A stretch of DNA of 64,000 nucleotides, from assembly GCF_019602855.1 (NCBI RefSeq), contig NZ_CP080767.1:930001-994000 (forward strand). The letters run 5' to 3'. Origin of the DNA: Cupriavidus pinatubonensis. Lineage in GTDB: Bacteria; Pseudomonadota; Gammaproteobacteria; Burkholderiales; Burkholderiaceae. Shown one piece after another: positions 38,506 to 49,404 of the stretch. The first letter of the stretch is position 1; every line of letters begins with the position of its first letter. The notes below the pieces were generated by a model. The model worked only from the letters and a program-made list of their open reading frames with translations. It had not been told where the DNA came from and ran no database searches. The position numbers and the translations under genes are program-made.

Positions 38506-39843
38506 ATGCACAACAGCGCCACGCCAACGAGCGCCACCGCCACCTATTCATCGACGGCTCCGGCCCGGTCCGCAGCTGTCATCGCGCCCGCCCAACGGCG
38601 CCGCGCCATCATCGCCACGGTGATCGGCAATGGGCTGGAGTGGTTCGACTTTACCGTCTACAGCTTCTTCGCAATCATCATCGCGAAGCTGTTCTTTCCG
38701 ACCGGCAATGACCTTAGCTCGCTACTACTCGCCGTGGCGACTTTCGGTGTGGGCTTCTTCATGCGTCCTGTCGGCGGCATCGTGCTCGGCATTTATGCTG
38801 ACCGTGTCGGCCGCAAGGCCGCGCTGTCGATGACGATTCTGCTGATGGCGCTGGGCACCACGCTGATCGGCATCGCGCCGACCTACGAGCAGATGGGGAT
38901 CTTCGCTCCGCTCTTGATCGTGGTGGCGCGCCTGCTGCAAGGTTTCTCCGCCGGCGGCGAGATGGGCGGCGCCACGGCCTTCCTGACCGAGTATGCGCCG
39001 GAACGCGAGCGCGCCTACTACTCGAGCTGGATCCAGGCAAGCATCGGCGTGGCCGTGCTGCTTGGCGCGGCAGTCGGCACCTTCGTCACGCGTTCGCTGA
39101 GTCCTGAAGCGCTCAACAGCTGGGGCTGGCGCCTGCCGTTCCTGCTTGGCATCGTCATCGGGCCGGTGGGCTACTACATCCGCCATCATCTCGACGAGAC
39201 CCCGACCTTTCGCGAAACAGACGAACGCGCCGACTCGCCGCTGAAGGAGGTGTTCCAGGCTTACCCGCGCGAAACGCTGGCCAGCTTTTCGATGGTGATC
39301 CTTTGGACGGTGTGCACCTACGTCTTGCTGTTCTACATGCCGACCTATGCCGTCAAGGTGCTGAACGTGCCGCAGTCGGACGGCTTTGTCGCGGGCATGG
39401 TCGGTGGCTGCACGATCATGCTGTTCGCACCGCTGGTCGGCCGGCTCGCGGACCGCATCGGCCGGCGCGCACTGCTGAGCGGATCGGCGCTGCTGATCCT
39501 GGTGCTGGCCTGGCCGATGTTCGCGTACATCAATCATGTGCCGGGGCTGTCGTCGCTGCTGGTTTTCCAGCTCGTGTTCGGCATCCTGATCGCTGCCTAT
39601 ACCGGCCCGATTCTGGCCGCATTCTCGGAGCTGTTCCCGGCGCGCGTGCTGTCAACCGGCCTGTCGGTGGCTTACAACTTCGCGGTGACGATCTTCGGTG
39701 GTTTTGCCTCGTTCATCATCACGTGGCTGATTGCTACCACGGGCAGCAGCATGGCGCCCGCAATCTACGTCATGATCGCGGCCGCCATCAGCCTGGCCGG
39801 CACGCGCCTTGTCCGTGAACCCGCTTACCTGCAACAACGCTGA
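38506..39843 (+). CDS. MFS transporter, metabolite:H+ symporter (MHS) family
   Basis: A 445-residue permease with about 12 helices, of the group that includes citrate, alpha-ketoglutarate and ProP transporters. Hallmarks are ATVIGNGLEWFDFTVYSFF at helix 1, GIYADRVGRKAAL in loop 2-3 and ARLLQGFSAGGEMGGATAFL at helix 4. GAGGAG precedes the ATG at 38506. The downstream amidohydrolase starts one base after its stop, so the imported compound is probably that enzyme's substrate or a close relative; its identity is unknown. Confidence 0.88.
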   Translation: MHNSATPTSATATYSSTAPARSAAVIAPAQRRRAIIATVIGNGLEWFDFTVYSFFAIIIAKLFFPTGNDLSSLLLAVATFGVGFFMRPVGGIVLGIYADRVGRKAALSMTILLMALGTTLIGIAPTYEQMGIFAPLLIVVARLLQGFSAGGEMGGATAFLTEYAPERERAYYSSWIQASIGVAVLLGAAVGTFVTRSLSPEALNSWGWRLPFLLGIVIGPVGYYIRHHLDETPTFRETDERADSPLKEVFQAYPRETLASFSMVILWTVCTYVLLFYMPTYAVKVLNVPQSDGFVAGMVGGCTIMLFAPLVGRLADRIGRRALLSGSALLILVLAWPMFAYINHVPGLSSLLVFQLVFGILIAAYTGPILAAFSELFPARVLSTGLSVAYNFAVTIFGGFASFIITWLIATTGSSMAPAIYVMIAAAISLAGTRLVREPAYLQQR

Positions 39844-39844
39844 T

Positions 39845-41083
39845 ATGACCCAGATTCCACAGATCCTCTTTCACGGCGGCGACGTGCTCGACCCCGGCAT
39901 GGGCGAGTTGCTGCGCGGCCATGATGTCCTCGTCGAGGGCGAGCGTATTGTCGCGGTCGGCCCGGCCATCGATGCGCCCAACGCACAGCGCATCGATGCG
40001 CGTGGCAAGACCGTGATGCCGGGCCTGATCGACTGCCATGTGCACGTGCTCGCGTCGCTGGCAAACCTGGGCCTGAACGCGGTGCAGCCCAACGTACTGG
40101 TCGCCATCCGCGCCTTGCCGATCATGAAGGGCATGCTCGACCGTGGCTTCACCACGGTGCGTGATGCCGGGGGCGCCGACTGGGGCCTGTCGCAGGCGGT
40201 GGCCACTGGCCTGGTGCCCGGACCGCGGATCTTTCCGTCCGGCAAGGCGCTGTCGCAGACCGGCGGCCATGGCGACTTCCGTCCGCGTTCTGACGTGCTG
40301 GAGCCTTGCTCGTGCGCATTCCGCGCCGGGGCCATCGCGCGGGTTGCGGATGGTGTCGACGCGGTGCGCCTGGCGGTGCGCGAAGAGATCCAGAAGGGTG
40401 CCACCCAGATCAAGATCATGGCTTCGGGCGGCGTGGCGTCTCCGACCGATCCGATCGGCAATACCCAGTACAGCGAGGACGAGATCCGGGCCATCGTGGC
40501 CGAAGCGGAGGCCGCGCAGACTTATGTGATGGCCCACGCCTACACCGGCCGTGCCATCACGCGTGCCGTGCGCTGCGGCGTGCGTACCATCGAACACGGC
40601 AATCTGGTCGACCCAGCCGCCGCGGAGGAAATGCGCAGGCATGGCGCCTTCGTCGTTCCGACGCTGGTCACCTATGATGCGCTCGCACGCGATGGCGCGC
40701 GCCTGGGCCTGCCTGCCGATTCCGTTGCCAAGATCGAGACCGTGCGCCAGGCGGGGCGCGAGTCGCTGCGCATCTATGCCGACGCCGGCGTGCCGATGGG
40801 CTACGGTTCGGACCTGCTCGGCGAGATGCACGACCACCAGGCCGAAGAGTTCCGCATTCGTGCCGAACTGCTCGGCAACCTCGAGGCGATCCGTTCGGCG
40901 ACCTCGATCGCCGCGGCCATCCTGCAGCGCGACGGCGAACTCGGTGCCGTGCGGGCCGGGGCGACGGCCGACCTGCTGCTCGTGGATGGCAATCCGTTAC
41001 ACGATATCGGCCTGATCGCCGGACAGGGGGAACACCTCAGCGTCGTGATGCAAGCCGGCCGTATTCACCGTCGCGCGAACTGA
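39845..41083 (+). CDS. metal-dependent amidohydrolase (imidazolonepropionase-like family)
   Basis: A 412-residue TIM-barrel amidohydrolase. Metal ligands visible are HVH in MPGLIDCHVHVLA, the lysine in KIMASGGVASP, histidines in AHAYTGRAITR and IEHGNLVD, and an aspartate in YGSDLLGEMHDHQ. The final segment (AGATADLLLVDGNPLHDI) is the usual small beta-domain return. Members act on cyclic amides or on Xaa-Pro and Xaa-Arg dipeptides; sequence alone does not choose. It is coupled to the preceding transporter and followed by a LysR gene in the same direction, a self-contained uptake-and-hydrolysis cassette. The start is ATG 39845; an earlier in-frame GTG lies inside the transporter gene. Confidence 0.83.
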   Translation: MTQIPQILFHGGDVLDPGMGELLRGHDVLVEGERIVAVGPAIDAPNAQRIDARGKTVMPGLIDCHVHVLASLANLGLNAVQPNVLVAIRALPIMKGMLDRGFTTVRDAGGADWGLSQAVATGLVPGPRIFPSGKALSQTGGHGDFRPRSDVLEPCSCAFRAGAIARVADGVDAVRLAVREEIQKGATQIKIMASGGVASPTDPIGNTQYSEDEIRAIVAEAEAAQTYVMAHAYTGRAITRAVRCGVRTIEHGNLVDPAAAEEMRRHGAFVVPTLVTYDALARDGARLGLPADSVAKIETVRQAGRESLRIYADAGVPMGYGSDLLGEMHDHQAEEFRIRAELLGNLEAIRSATSIAAAILQRDGELGAVRAGATADLLLVDGNPLHDIGLIAGQGEHLSVVMQAGRIHRRAN

Positions 41084-41199
41084 TTGCTAGGGCCGGTCCC
41101 GGCGGACGTGCCGGAGCCGGGCTCATTCGCTCACGCTTTCCTCTCCCTTTGCGTCGTATTCGCGGTCTATCATGGCGACTTCAGCGACCGGAAGCTTCC

Positions 41200-42099
41200 A
41201 TGCGCATCTCCCCGCTACCGCCCCTGCCTAACCTTGTCGCCTTCGAAGCCGCGATGCGGCATGGCAGCTTCACCCGTGCCGCGGCGGAGCTTCACCTGAC
41301 GCAAAGCGCGATCAGCCGCCAGGTCGCCCAGCTCGAGAGCTTTCTCGGACGCAAGCTGTTCATCCGCGAGCCGCGCGCGCTGCGGCTGACGGTCAGCGGC
41401 CAGCGCTATGCAGAGGTTGTGCAGCGTTTGCTGGTCGGTTGCGCCGAAGCGACCGAAGACGTGATGAAAGTGCGCAGCCACACCGCCCTGACTGTGGCGT
41501 GCTCCACGGGGGTGGCCGTGCTGTGGCTGACACCGCGTCTGGCATCGTTCCGCGCAGCGCACCCGGAGATCCAGTTGCGGCTGATCGTCAATGACAGCCT
41601 TGCGTCGCTGTCCGCCGCGGAATTCGATATTGGCCTGTACTACTTGCGCGAAGGTCCACCGGCGGGCTTTGCGGCACGGCGCCTATATGGCGAGGAAGTC
41701 TTTCCCGTGTGCGCGCCAGCCTATCTCGGTGGGCGCGCTCTGGCCCCGTCGGCGCTGGTCAACGAGACCTTGCTGATGCTCGACGACGGCCAGCGGCAAT
41801 GGATGTCATGGCAAGCATGGTTTGCCCACCAGGGCGTGCATGACGCGAATCCGCGCGCGTTTCTGACATCGAACCAGTATCCGATCCTGCTGCAACTGGC
41901 GATAGAAGGTCAGGGCATCGCGCTCGGCTGGCGGCATATGATCGACGGATGCCTGCGCGACGGCCTGCTGGTGCGTGCCTGCGAAGCGAGCGCGAGCCTG
42001 GGCGGGGGCTACTACGTGGTTTGGCCGCGCGATCGCATGGAGCCGGCAGCAGCGCGCGCATTCCGCAACTGGATGGTGCGGCAGGCATCGACGGCCTGA
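41200..42099 (+). CDS. LysR-family regulator, GcvA-like
   Basis: A 299-residue regulator with an N-terminal winged helix (MRHGSFTRAAAELHLTQSAI near residue 17, then SRQVAQLESFLGRKLF) and a substrate-binding domain. The PxPPLPNLVAFEAA opening is typical of the GcvA/AmpR subgroup. GGAAG lies before the ATG at 41200. It follows the amidohydrolase by 116 nt in the same direction and likely controls that cassette, although LysR genes are more often divergent from their targets. Confidence 0.87.
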   Translation: MRISPLPPLPNLVAFEAAMRHGSFTRAAAELHLTQSAISRQVAQLESFLGRKLFIREPRALRLTVSGQRYAEVVQRLLVGCAEATEDVMKVRSHTALTVACSTGVAVLWLTPRLASFRAAHPEIQLRLIVNDSLASLSAAEFDIGLYYLREGPPAGFAARRLYGEEVFPVCAPAYLGGRALAPSALVNETLLMLDDGQRQWMSWQAWFAHQGVHDANPRAFLTSNQYPILLQLAIEGQGIALGWRHMIDGCLRDGLLVRACEASASLGGGYYVVWPRDRMEPAAARAFRNWMVRQASTA

Positions 42100-42102
42100 C
42101 AC

Positions 42103-42122
42103 GCAGCCCCGCTCGGGGCTGC
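42103..42122. terminator. hairpin between convergent LysR and hydroxyacid dehydrogenase genes
   Basis: GCAGCCCC pairs with GGGGCTGC around a GCTC loop. It has no T-run; it lies between two convergent stops. Confidence 0.45.
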
Positions 42123-42130
42123 CGTGTGCT

Positions 42131-43060
42131 TCAGTACCCCGCCGCCCGATCGACCAGGTTCAACAACTCCCTGCCATCCCGCATCCGCCGCACGTTCTCC
42201 ACGCACTGCTGCGCGACCAGTTCATACGACGGATCGCACGCAATGTGTGGCGTCGCTTCGATGCGCGGATGGTTCCACACCGGATCGCCGGGCTCCGGCG
42301 GCTCCTTCGAAAACACATCGAGCGCCGCACCGGCCAGATGGCCTGCGTCGATCAGCGCGATCAGGTCGGGCTCGACCAGATGCTCGCCCCGGCCGACGTT
42401 GATAAAGAACGCGCCCGCGGGCAACTGCGACAGCGTCTCGCGATTGAGCAGGCCGTGGGTTTGCGGCGTCAGCGGCAGCGTGCAGACGAGAATATCGGTC
42501 TGCGCGAGCATGGCCGACAGGCCCTCGGCACCGGTGTAGTCGGTCACGCCCGGAATGCCCTTGCCACTGCGGCTCCATCCCGCCACCGGAAAGCCGATGG
42601 ACGCGAACGTGCGCGCCACGGCGCTGCCGATCTCGCCCATGCCAAGCACGCCCACGCGGCAGTGCGCGAGGTCGGGGGCAGGGTGGCGCTTCCATTCGCC
42701 ACGGCGTTGCTGCTCGGCATAAGTTCCGAGGCGACGCGCATGGCGCAGGGCCATCGCAAGCACGTAATGCGCGATGCCAGTCTGCTGGCCGGGATCGACC
42801 ACGCGCGTGACTGGCATGCTTTCGGGCAGATCGGGCGCGCTCACGAGCTTGTCGACGCCGGCCGCGGCGCTGCAGATCAGGCGCAGGTTGCGGTAAGCGG
42901 GCAGCACGCCGGGCTTCAGGCCCCAGGCGATGATCGCTTCGACTTCGTCGGCGGGCGCGTTCTCGCGGCCGATCCAGACCGGGATGTCGGGCGCGGCTTC
43001 GCGCAGTGCGGCGCCAATGGCGCCGGCCATGAACGATGGCAGATGTACGAGGATGCCCAT
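42131..43060 (-). CDS. D-2-hydroxyacid dehydrogenase, glyoxylate/hydroxypyruvate reductase GhrA-like
   Basis: NAD(P)H-dependent reductase of 2-oxo acids, 309 residues as in GhrA. The nucleotide-binding motif GVLGMGEIGSAVA is near residue 138. Catalytic residues appear in order: Arg in NVGRGEHLVEPDL, Glu in SKEPPEPGDPVW and His in TPHIACDPSY; the catalytic Arg near residue 225 is present in the usual place. It is the second gene behind the class II aldolase with a 1-nt gap, so the two probably act on one carbon source. Confidence 0.85.
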   Translation of the reverse strand: MGILVHLPSFMAGAIGAALREAAPDIPVWIGRENAPADEVEAIIAWGLKPGVLPAYRNLRLICSAAAGVDKLVSAPDLPESMPVTRVVDPGQQTGIAHYVLAMALRHARRLGTYAEQQRRGEWKRHPAPDLAHCRVGVLGMGEIGSAVARTFASIGFPVAGWSRSGKGIPGVTDYTGAEGLSAMLAQTDILVCTLPLTPQTHGLLNRETLSQLPAGAFFINVGRGEHLVEPDLIALIDAGHLAGAALDVFSKEPPEPGDPVWNHPRIEATPHIACDPSYELVAQQCVENVRRMRDGRELLNLVDRAAGY

Positions 43061-43061
43061 G

Positions 43062-43832
43062 TCAGTTCCGGAAGTCGGGTTGAATACGATCCAGGCGACG
43101 CAGCAGCGCCGGCCATGCGAGGCCCGAGCCCTTGCCCTTGGTCGCCTGGCGCGCTTGTTCGCCGACGTCGGCGCTGGCGGATTCCGGCACCGTGGTCAGC
43201 GCCGAGCCACCGCTCTGCGCGAGGATCTGGATGCGGCAGGCCGACTCCAGCGTGTACATCGTCAGGAACGCGTCGGACACCGCGCGGCCGCAGGTCAGCA
43301 GGCCATGGTTGCGCAGGATCATTTGCTTGCTGCGGCCGAGGTCGGCGACCAGGCGAGCCTTCTCGTCCTCGCGCAGCGCCACGCCTTCGTAGTCGTGATA
43401 GGCCAGGCCCATGCGCGCGAACATGGCCTGTTGCGAGAGCGGCAGCAGGCCGGCCTGTTGGGCCGACACCGCCACGCCGTACGGCGTGTGCGTATGCATG
43501 ACGCAAGCGATTTCCGGGCGGGCTTCATGCACGGCGCTGTGAATGATGAAGCCGGCCGGGTTCACGTCGTACGGCGTGTCGAGCACGGGCTCGCCGTGAT
43601 GGTCGACCTTGACCAGGCTCGACGCCGTGATCTCGTCGAACAGCATGCCGTACGGATTGATCAGGAACTGGTCCGGCGCGCCGGGCACGCGTGCCGAGAT
43701 GTGCGTGAAGATCAAGTCGTCCCAGCCGAAATGCGCGACCAGGCGATAGGCCGCCGCCAGGTCGACGCGCATCTGCCATTCCGCCGCGGAAACGCGGGTC
43801 CTGACGGAATCGACGAGTTGTACTTGCGCCAT
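43062..43832 (-). CDS. class II aldolase/adducin-family protein
   Basis: A 256-residue zinc-dependent aldolase-fold protein. Metal ligands are H-x-H in MHTHTPYG and a later His in LRNHGLLTCGR. Some members are aldolases of sugar phosphates, others decarboxylases or of unknown activity; the short length and the lack of a sugar kinase nearby leave the reaction open. GGAGG precedes the ATG at 43832, deciding it over an earlier in-frame start. It is divergent from the Crp-like regulator and leads a two-gene operon with the hydroxyacid dehydrogenase. Confidence 0.85.
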   Translation of the reverse strand: MAQVQLVDSVRTRVSAAEWQMRVDLAAAYRLVAHFGWDDLIFTHISARVPGAPDQFLINPYGMLFDEITASSLVKVDHHGEPVLDTPYDVNPAGFIIHSAVHEARPEIACVMHTHTPYGVAVSAQQAGLLPLSQQAMFARMGLAYHDYEGVALREDEKARLVADLGRSKQMILRNHGLLTCGRAVSDAFLTMYTLESACRIQILAQSGGSALTTVPESASADVGEQARQATKGKGSGLAWPALLRRLDRIQPDFRN

Positions 43833-43949
43833 GTGAATGCCTCCGGGGGTGTGTTCTGTATCGTGAGTGCGGTGGCATTCTGCGCCCGCGTGCCTGCGCA
43901 AGTCTGTTAAGTATTGGACAATCTCGCTTTGGCCAGCGGGAGGGGTGAT

Positions 43950-44630
43950 GTGAAAGCCGTGGATTCCGGCAAGGCGCTGCCGCGCAGCGTGATCACGACA
44001 GGGTGGCTGCGCAATGCGCCAGCCCGCGTGCTCGATGCCGTGCAGAAGGCGGCGCGTCGCCAGCGCTTCGGTGACGGCGACATGATCTTTGCGCGCGGCG
44101 ATCCGCCTACGTATTTCTGCATGGTGCTGGCGGGGCGCGTGCGCATGAGCCGCGTCAGCGCGAGCGGGCGCGAATCAGTCTATTCGGTGATCGGGCGCGG
44201 CCGGTGGTTCGGCGAGATCTCGCTGCTCGACGGCAAGCCGCGCACGCATGACGCGTTTGCCGTCGGCAGCACTGAACTGCTGGTGCTGGGCCGCCGCGAC
44301 TTCGACCGCATCTTGGTTGCGCATCCGGAAGGCATGCACCTGATCGTGCAGCAGATGTGCGCACGGCTGCGCGTGGCGTTCGACCATACCGAACATGCGC
44401 AGCAGGCGCCTGTCGATGCGCGCATGGCTGCGCGGCTGCTGGAACTGGCCGACCGCACCGACCACGTGGTGCGCGTGTCGGCCGAAGACCTCGGCGACAT
44501 GGTCAACCGTTCGCGCCAGACCGTGGCCAAGTATCTGCAGGCGTGGGAAGAGGCGGGCTGGATACGCCGCCACTACCGGCAGGTGGAACTGCTGCAGCCC
44601 GCGGCACTCAGGAAGCTGGCGACCGGTTGA
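43950..44630 (+). CDS. Crp/Fnr-family transcriptional regulator
   Basis: A 226-residue regulator with an N-terminal cyclic-nucleotide-binding fold (GDMIFARGDPPTYFCMVLAG, then GRWFGEISLLDGKPRTHDA) and a C-terminal winged helix (SAEDLGDMVNRSRQTVAKYL). It has no cysteine cluster for an Fnr iron-sulfur centre, and the PRTHDA segment differs from the cAMP-contact RTAxV of Crp, so its signal is unknown. I use GTG at 43950 because GGGAGGGG lies 4 nt upstream; the longer frame starts at a TTG with no ribosome binding site. It is divergent from the aldolase operon, its likely target. Confidence 0.85.
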   Translation: MKAVDSGKALPRSVITTGWLRNAPARVLDAVQKAARRQRFGDGDMIFARGDPPTYFCMVLAGRVRMSRVSASGRESVYSVIGRGRWFGEISLLDGKPRTHDAFAVGSTELLVLGRRDFDRILVAHPEGMHLIVQQMCARLRVAFDHTEHAQQAPVDARMAARLLELADRTDHVVRVSAEDLGDMVNRSRQTVAKYLQAWEEAGWIRRHYRQVELLQPAALRKLATG

Positions 44631-44741
44631 GCGGGGTGCGCCGCGTGGTACATTCGCCGATGATGTAAACACCGCCCTATACAAGTCCAGCGGTCGCCGC
44701 GGCAGGATTGCCGGCGGCGCCAGCCTCAACGGGAAACAGTT

Positions 44742-45497
44742 TTGTCTCAAGCCACCGCACAGCCGGGCCAGCCCACCGCCGGGCTGTCCGACACGTTGCC
44801 AGCACCGCTCTATGCGCGCGTCAAGCAGTTCATCAGCAGCAAGATTGCCGATGGCAGCTGGCCGCCGCATCACCGCGTGCCGTCCGAAACCGAGCTTGTC
44901 GAAGAACTCGGCGTGAGCCGCATGACGGTCAACCGCGCGCTGCGCGAGCTGACTGCCGACGGCATGCTGGTGCGCATGCAAGGCGTGGGCACTTTCGTCG
45001 CGGAGCCCAAGCGCAACTCCGCGCTGTATGCGGTCAATAACATCGCCGAGGAAATCGCGGCGCGCGGCCGCCGCCACCATGCCAGGGTGGTCAAGAGCAG
45101 CGAGGAGGTCGCGGGCGCCGCGCGTGCGGCCGCGCTAGACGTGGGCGAGAGCCAGCGCGTGTTCCACACGGTGATCGTGCACTACGAGGACGATGTGCCG
45201 ATCCAGCTAGAGGACCGCTACGTCAACCCGACTGTCGCGGCCGATTACCTCGAGCAGGACTTCACGCGCCAGACGCCTTACGAATACCTGTCACGCGTGG
45301 CACCGCTGACGGAGGGCGAGCACGTGGTCGAAGCCGTTCTGGCCACGCCCGACGAATGCGCGCTGCTGCAGATCGATCGCGGTGAGCCATGCCTGCTGAT
45401 CCGCCGGCGCACATGGTCGGGCAACCGCGTCGTGACGTCAGTGCGCCTGCTGCATCCAGGGTCGATGCATCGGCTGGAAGGGCGCTTCACTTCCTGA
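44742..45497 (+). CDS. hutC: GntR-family (HutC subfamily) regulator of histidine/urocanate use
   Basis: A 251-residue repressor with a winged-helix domain ([20 protein letters not shown] near residue 46) and a UTRA effector domain. HutC proteins usually release DNA when they bind urocanate. The start is a TTG at 44742 with GGGAA upstream; the first ATG in frame would delete the recognition helix. It lies upstream of hutU and an MFS gene in the same direction. TATACAAG at 44678-44685 resembles half of the palindrome in front of hutU, which would allow autoregulation. Confidence 0.87.
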   Translation: MSQATAQPGQPTAGLSDTLPAPLYARVKQFISSKIADGSWPPHHRVPSETELVEELGVSRMTVNRALRELTADGMLVRMQGVGTFVAEPKRNSALYAVNNIAEEIAARGRRHHARVVKSSEEVAGAARAAALDVGESQRVFHTVIVHYEDDVPIQLEDRYVNPTVAADYLEQDFTRQTPYEYLSRVAPLTEGEHVVEAVLATPDECALLQIDRGEPCLLIRRRTWSGNRVVTSVRLLHPGSMHRLEGRFTS

Positions 45498-45600
45498 CCC
45501 CGCGTTACTAGTCGACCCTCGCGCCCGGCCAAGTCCGGGCGCAGTCACTTCCAGGCATAGATCTCTGCTAGTCCTCGGGAATACCCCAATACATCTATGC

Positions 45601-45612
45601 TTGTATATACAA
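45601..45612. promoter_or_regulatory. candidate HutC operator upstream of hutU
   Basis: TTGTATATACAA is a perfect 12-bp palindrome 78 nt before the hutU start. HutC-type GntR regulators recognise sites of this form (CTTGTATATACAAG as I recall), and hutC is the adjacent gene. Confidence 0.65.
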
Positions 45613-45690
45613 CACTATACATCCCTATCAGATGACGTTTTCTGGCCGTGCCGTGGGCCAGTTGTTCCGAAATTCCGAAGGAGTTGTGCC

Positions 45691-47364
<1,674 letters not shown>

Positions 47365-47454
47365 AGCGCGACCGAGCCGGCCGCAAGAGCCGTACTGATG
47401 ACCGGGTTACCTCGCGTGCGCCCGGTCGCTGCTATCCCATTCACGGAGACACCC

Positions 47455-48753
47455 ATGTCCATCGACACCACCGCCGGCGCGGCGATCGCGGCGCCGCAGC
47501 CGCAGCTGTCCCGCGCGCGCGCCATTGCCGCCATCACCATCGGCAACGGCCTGGAGTTCTACGATTTCGTCGTCTACAGCTTCTTTGCCACGCTGATCGG
47601 TCGGCTGTATTTCCCGGTCGACAACCCGACCGGCCAGCTGCTGATGTCGTTCGCCACGTTCGGCGTCGGCTTCCTGATGCGTCCGCTCGGCGGCTTGCTG
47701 ATCGGCATGTACGCCGACCGCGCCGGGCGCAAGCCGGCCGTGGCGCTAACACTGTGGCTGATGGGCCTGAGCTCGCTGATTTTCGTGGTGACGCCGTCGT
47801 ATGCGCAAATCGGCATCTTCGCGCCGGCCATGGTGGTGATCGCGCGGCTGGTGCAGGGCTTTGCCATTGGCGGCGAGATGGGCGCATCGACCGCGCTGCT
47901 GCTCGAATACGCCGATGACCGTACGCGCGGCTTCTATACCGCGTGGCAGCCGTTCAGCCAGGGCCTGGCGGCGCTGATGGGGGCAATCACGGGCCTGGTG
48001 CTCAGCAATGTGCTGGCGCCGGCCGAGCTGGAATCGTGGGGCTGGCGCCTTGCGTTCCTGATCGGCATTCTGGTCATTCCGGTAGGCCTGTTGATCCGTC
48101 GTCGGCTGGAAGAAACTGCAGAGCCTTTGCACCGAGGCGAACACGCTGCGCAATGGCCGCTGCTGCGCCAGCATGCACGCGAAGTGCTCGCAAGCGTCCT
48201 GCTGATGATCGGTCTGGCCTCGTCGACCTATATCGTTATCTACTACCTCAGCAACTACGCCGTGAGCGTGCTGAAGATGCCGCTGTCGCTGGGCATCTGG
48301 GCAGGCTGCATCGCGGCGGCGGTGCAGGTGGTGCTGTCGCCGTTCGCCGGCTGGCTGGCCGACCGCGTCGGCCGCAAGACAGTGGTGCTGTGGTCGCGCG
48401 TCGCGCTGCTGGTGATGGTGTACCCGGCCTTCGTGCTGATCAACGCCGAGCCTTCGCTGGCGCGTCTGCTGGTCGTGGTGGCCTGCCTGTCGGTGCCGAT
48501 GTCGATGACCTCGCCCGCGTCGATGGTGCTGGTCAGCGAGGTGCTGCCGAAGCGTCTGCGCGCCACCGGCTTGTCGATCGCGTATTGCGTGGCGATTGCC
48601 ATCTTCGGCGGCTTTGCGCAGTATTTCTCGACGCGTCTGATCCAGATCACTGGTGATGCCAATGCACCGGCGCTCTACGTGATCGGTTGCGGTCTGGTGT
48701 CGCTGGTCGGTCTGGCGCTGGTGCCCGAGACGCTGGGGCGTCGCCTGAAATAA
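47455..48753 (+). CDS. MFS transporter (MHS family), probable urocanate or imidazole-acid permease
   Basis: A 432-residue 12-helix permease of the metabolite:H+ symporter group, closely like the one at 38506 (TIGNGLEFYDFVVYSFFATL, GMYADRAGRKPAVAL, ARLVQGFAIGGEMGASTALL). CGGAG lies before the ATG at 47455. It is 90 nt downstream of hutU in the same direction and probably co-transcribed, so urocanate is the best substrate guess; that is inference from position only. Confidence 0.85.
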   Translation: MSIDTTAGAAIAAPQPQLSRARAIAAITIGNGLEFYDFVVYSFFATLIGRLYFPVDNPTGQLLMSFATFGVGFLMRPLGGLLIGMYADRAGRKPAVALTLWLMGLSSLIFVVTPSYAQIGIFAPAMVVIARLVQGFAIGGEMGASTALLLEYADDRTRGFYTAWQPFSQGLAALMGAITGLVLSNVLAPAELESWGWRLAFLIGILVIPVGLLIRRRLEETAEPLHRGEHAAQWPLLRQHAREVLASVLLMIGLASSTYIVIYYLSNYAVSVLKMPLSLGIWAGCIAAAVQVVLSPFAGWLADRVGRKTVVLWSRVALLVMVYPAFVLINAEPSLARLLVVVACLSVPMSMTSPASMVLVSEVLPKRLRATGLSIAYCVAIAIFGGFAQYFSTRLIQITGDANAPALYVIGCGLVSLVGLALVPETLGRRLK

Positions 48754-48859
48754 TCGCTGCGGTAGCGTTTGCTGGCAGGCACGCCTATGCATTAGCGCGG
48801 GACCAGCCGCTCAGCGCGCCTGCAAGTTACCCCAGCGGTCCTGGCCTCCTGCCTGTCGC

Positions 48860-49042
48860 TCAGGCTGCTGTCGGCAGCGCCTGGTGCGCGAACGGCCAGG
48901 CCGGCAGTTGCGGGCTGCGTTCCGGCTGGCTGGCGGCGCTGGCCGGCAGCGCGGCCTGGGCCGGCGTGCCAGCCAGGCCGAGGAAGGCGGTGGAAGTCAT
49001 CAGGAAGCGGTCACGCGCCTGGCGAAGGAAGTCCAGATCCAT
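48860..49042 (-). CDS. possible small hypothetical protein
   Basis: A 60-residue frame, MDLDFLRQARDRFLMTSTAF..., with a hydrophobic, Ala-rich middle resembling a short signal or anchor (FLGLAGTPAQAALPAS). There is no clear Shine-Dalgarno sequence and I recognise no family. It is the only plausible gene in the 651-nt interval between the MFS gene and rhlE. It may be a chance frame. Confidence 0.3.
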   Translation of the reverse strand: MDLDFLRQARDRFLMTSTAFLGLAGTPAQAALPASAASQPERSPQLPAWPFAHQALPTAA

Positions 49043-49230
49043 TGTTCGGTGGTAAGAGTTCGGTGTGTTGCCGTGTAGGTGGCAAGCGCCCGGAACAGCC
49101 ATCGCGGGTTGCCATGGCTGGCGGACTGGTGCGCACATCATCGCAGCCTCATGTGACACGTTGTTGAAATCCGTGACACCGATACTGAACTGTGCAACCC
49201 TGCTGTGCGCAGTGCCGCCTTGCCGACCTG

Positions 49231-49259
49231 TTTCAGTACGGCGGCAGAAATGCTAGAAT
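49231..49259 (+). promoter_or_regulatory. promoter of rhlE with a long leader
   Basis: TAGAAT (49254-49259) is preceded at 17 nt by the weak -35 TTTCAG (49231-49236). Transcription from about 49266 gives a leader of about 139 nt. Confidence 0.45.
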
Positions 49260-49279
49260 CTAAGTCTTTGATTCGCTTA

Positions 49280-49329
49280 GGCAAATGCCGTCAAAGGCAT
49301 TGCCGTGCCAGGATCCGCGCCGGATCTGG
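49280..49329 (+). other. two consecutive bulged hairpins in the rhlE leader
   Basis: GGCAAATGCC (49280-49289) pairs with GGCATTGCC (49296-49304) with one bulged A. CCAGGATCCG (49308-49317) pairs with CGGATCTGG (49321-49329) with one bulged G. Both lie in the predicted 5' leader of an RNA helicase gene. Confidence 0.5.
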
Positions 49330-49404
49330 CCTCCAGCAAGGCGAGATGAGTTCCAGACGCGTATCCGTTTGTGCCGGGTTCGCCTCCCGCCACACCCCGA
49401 TACC

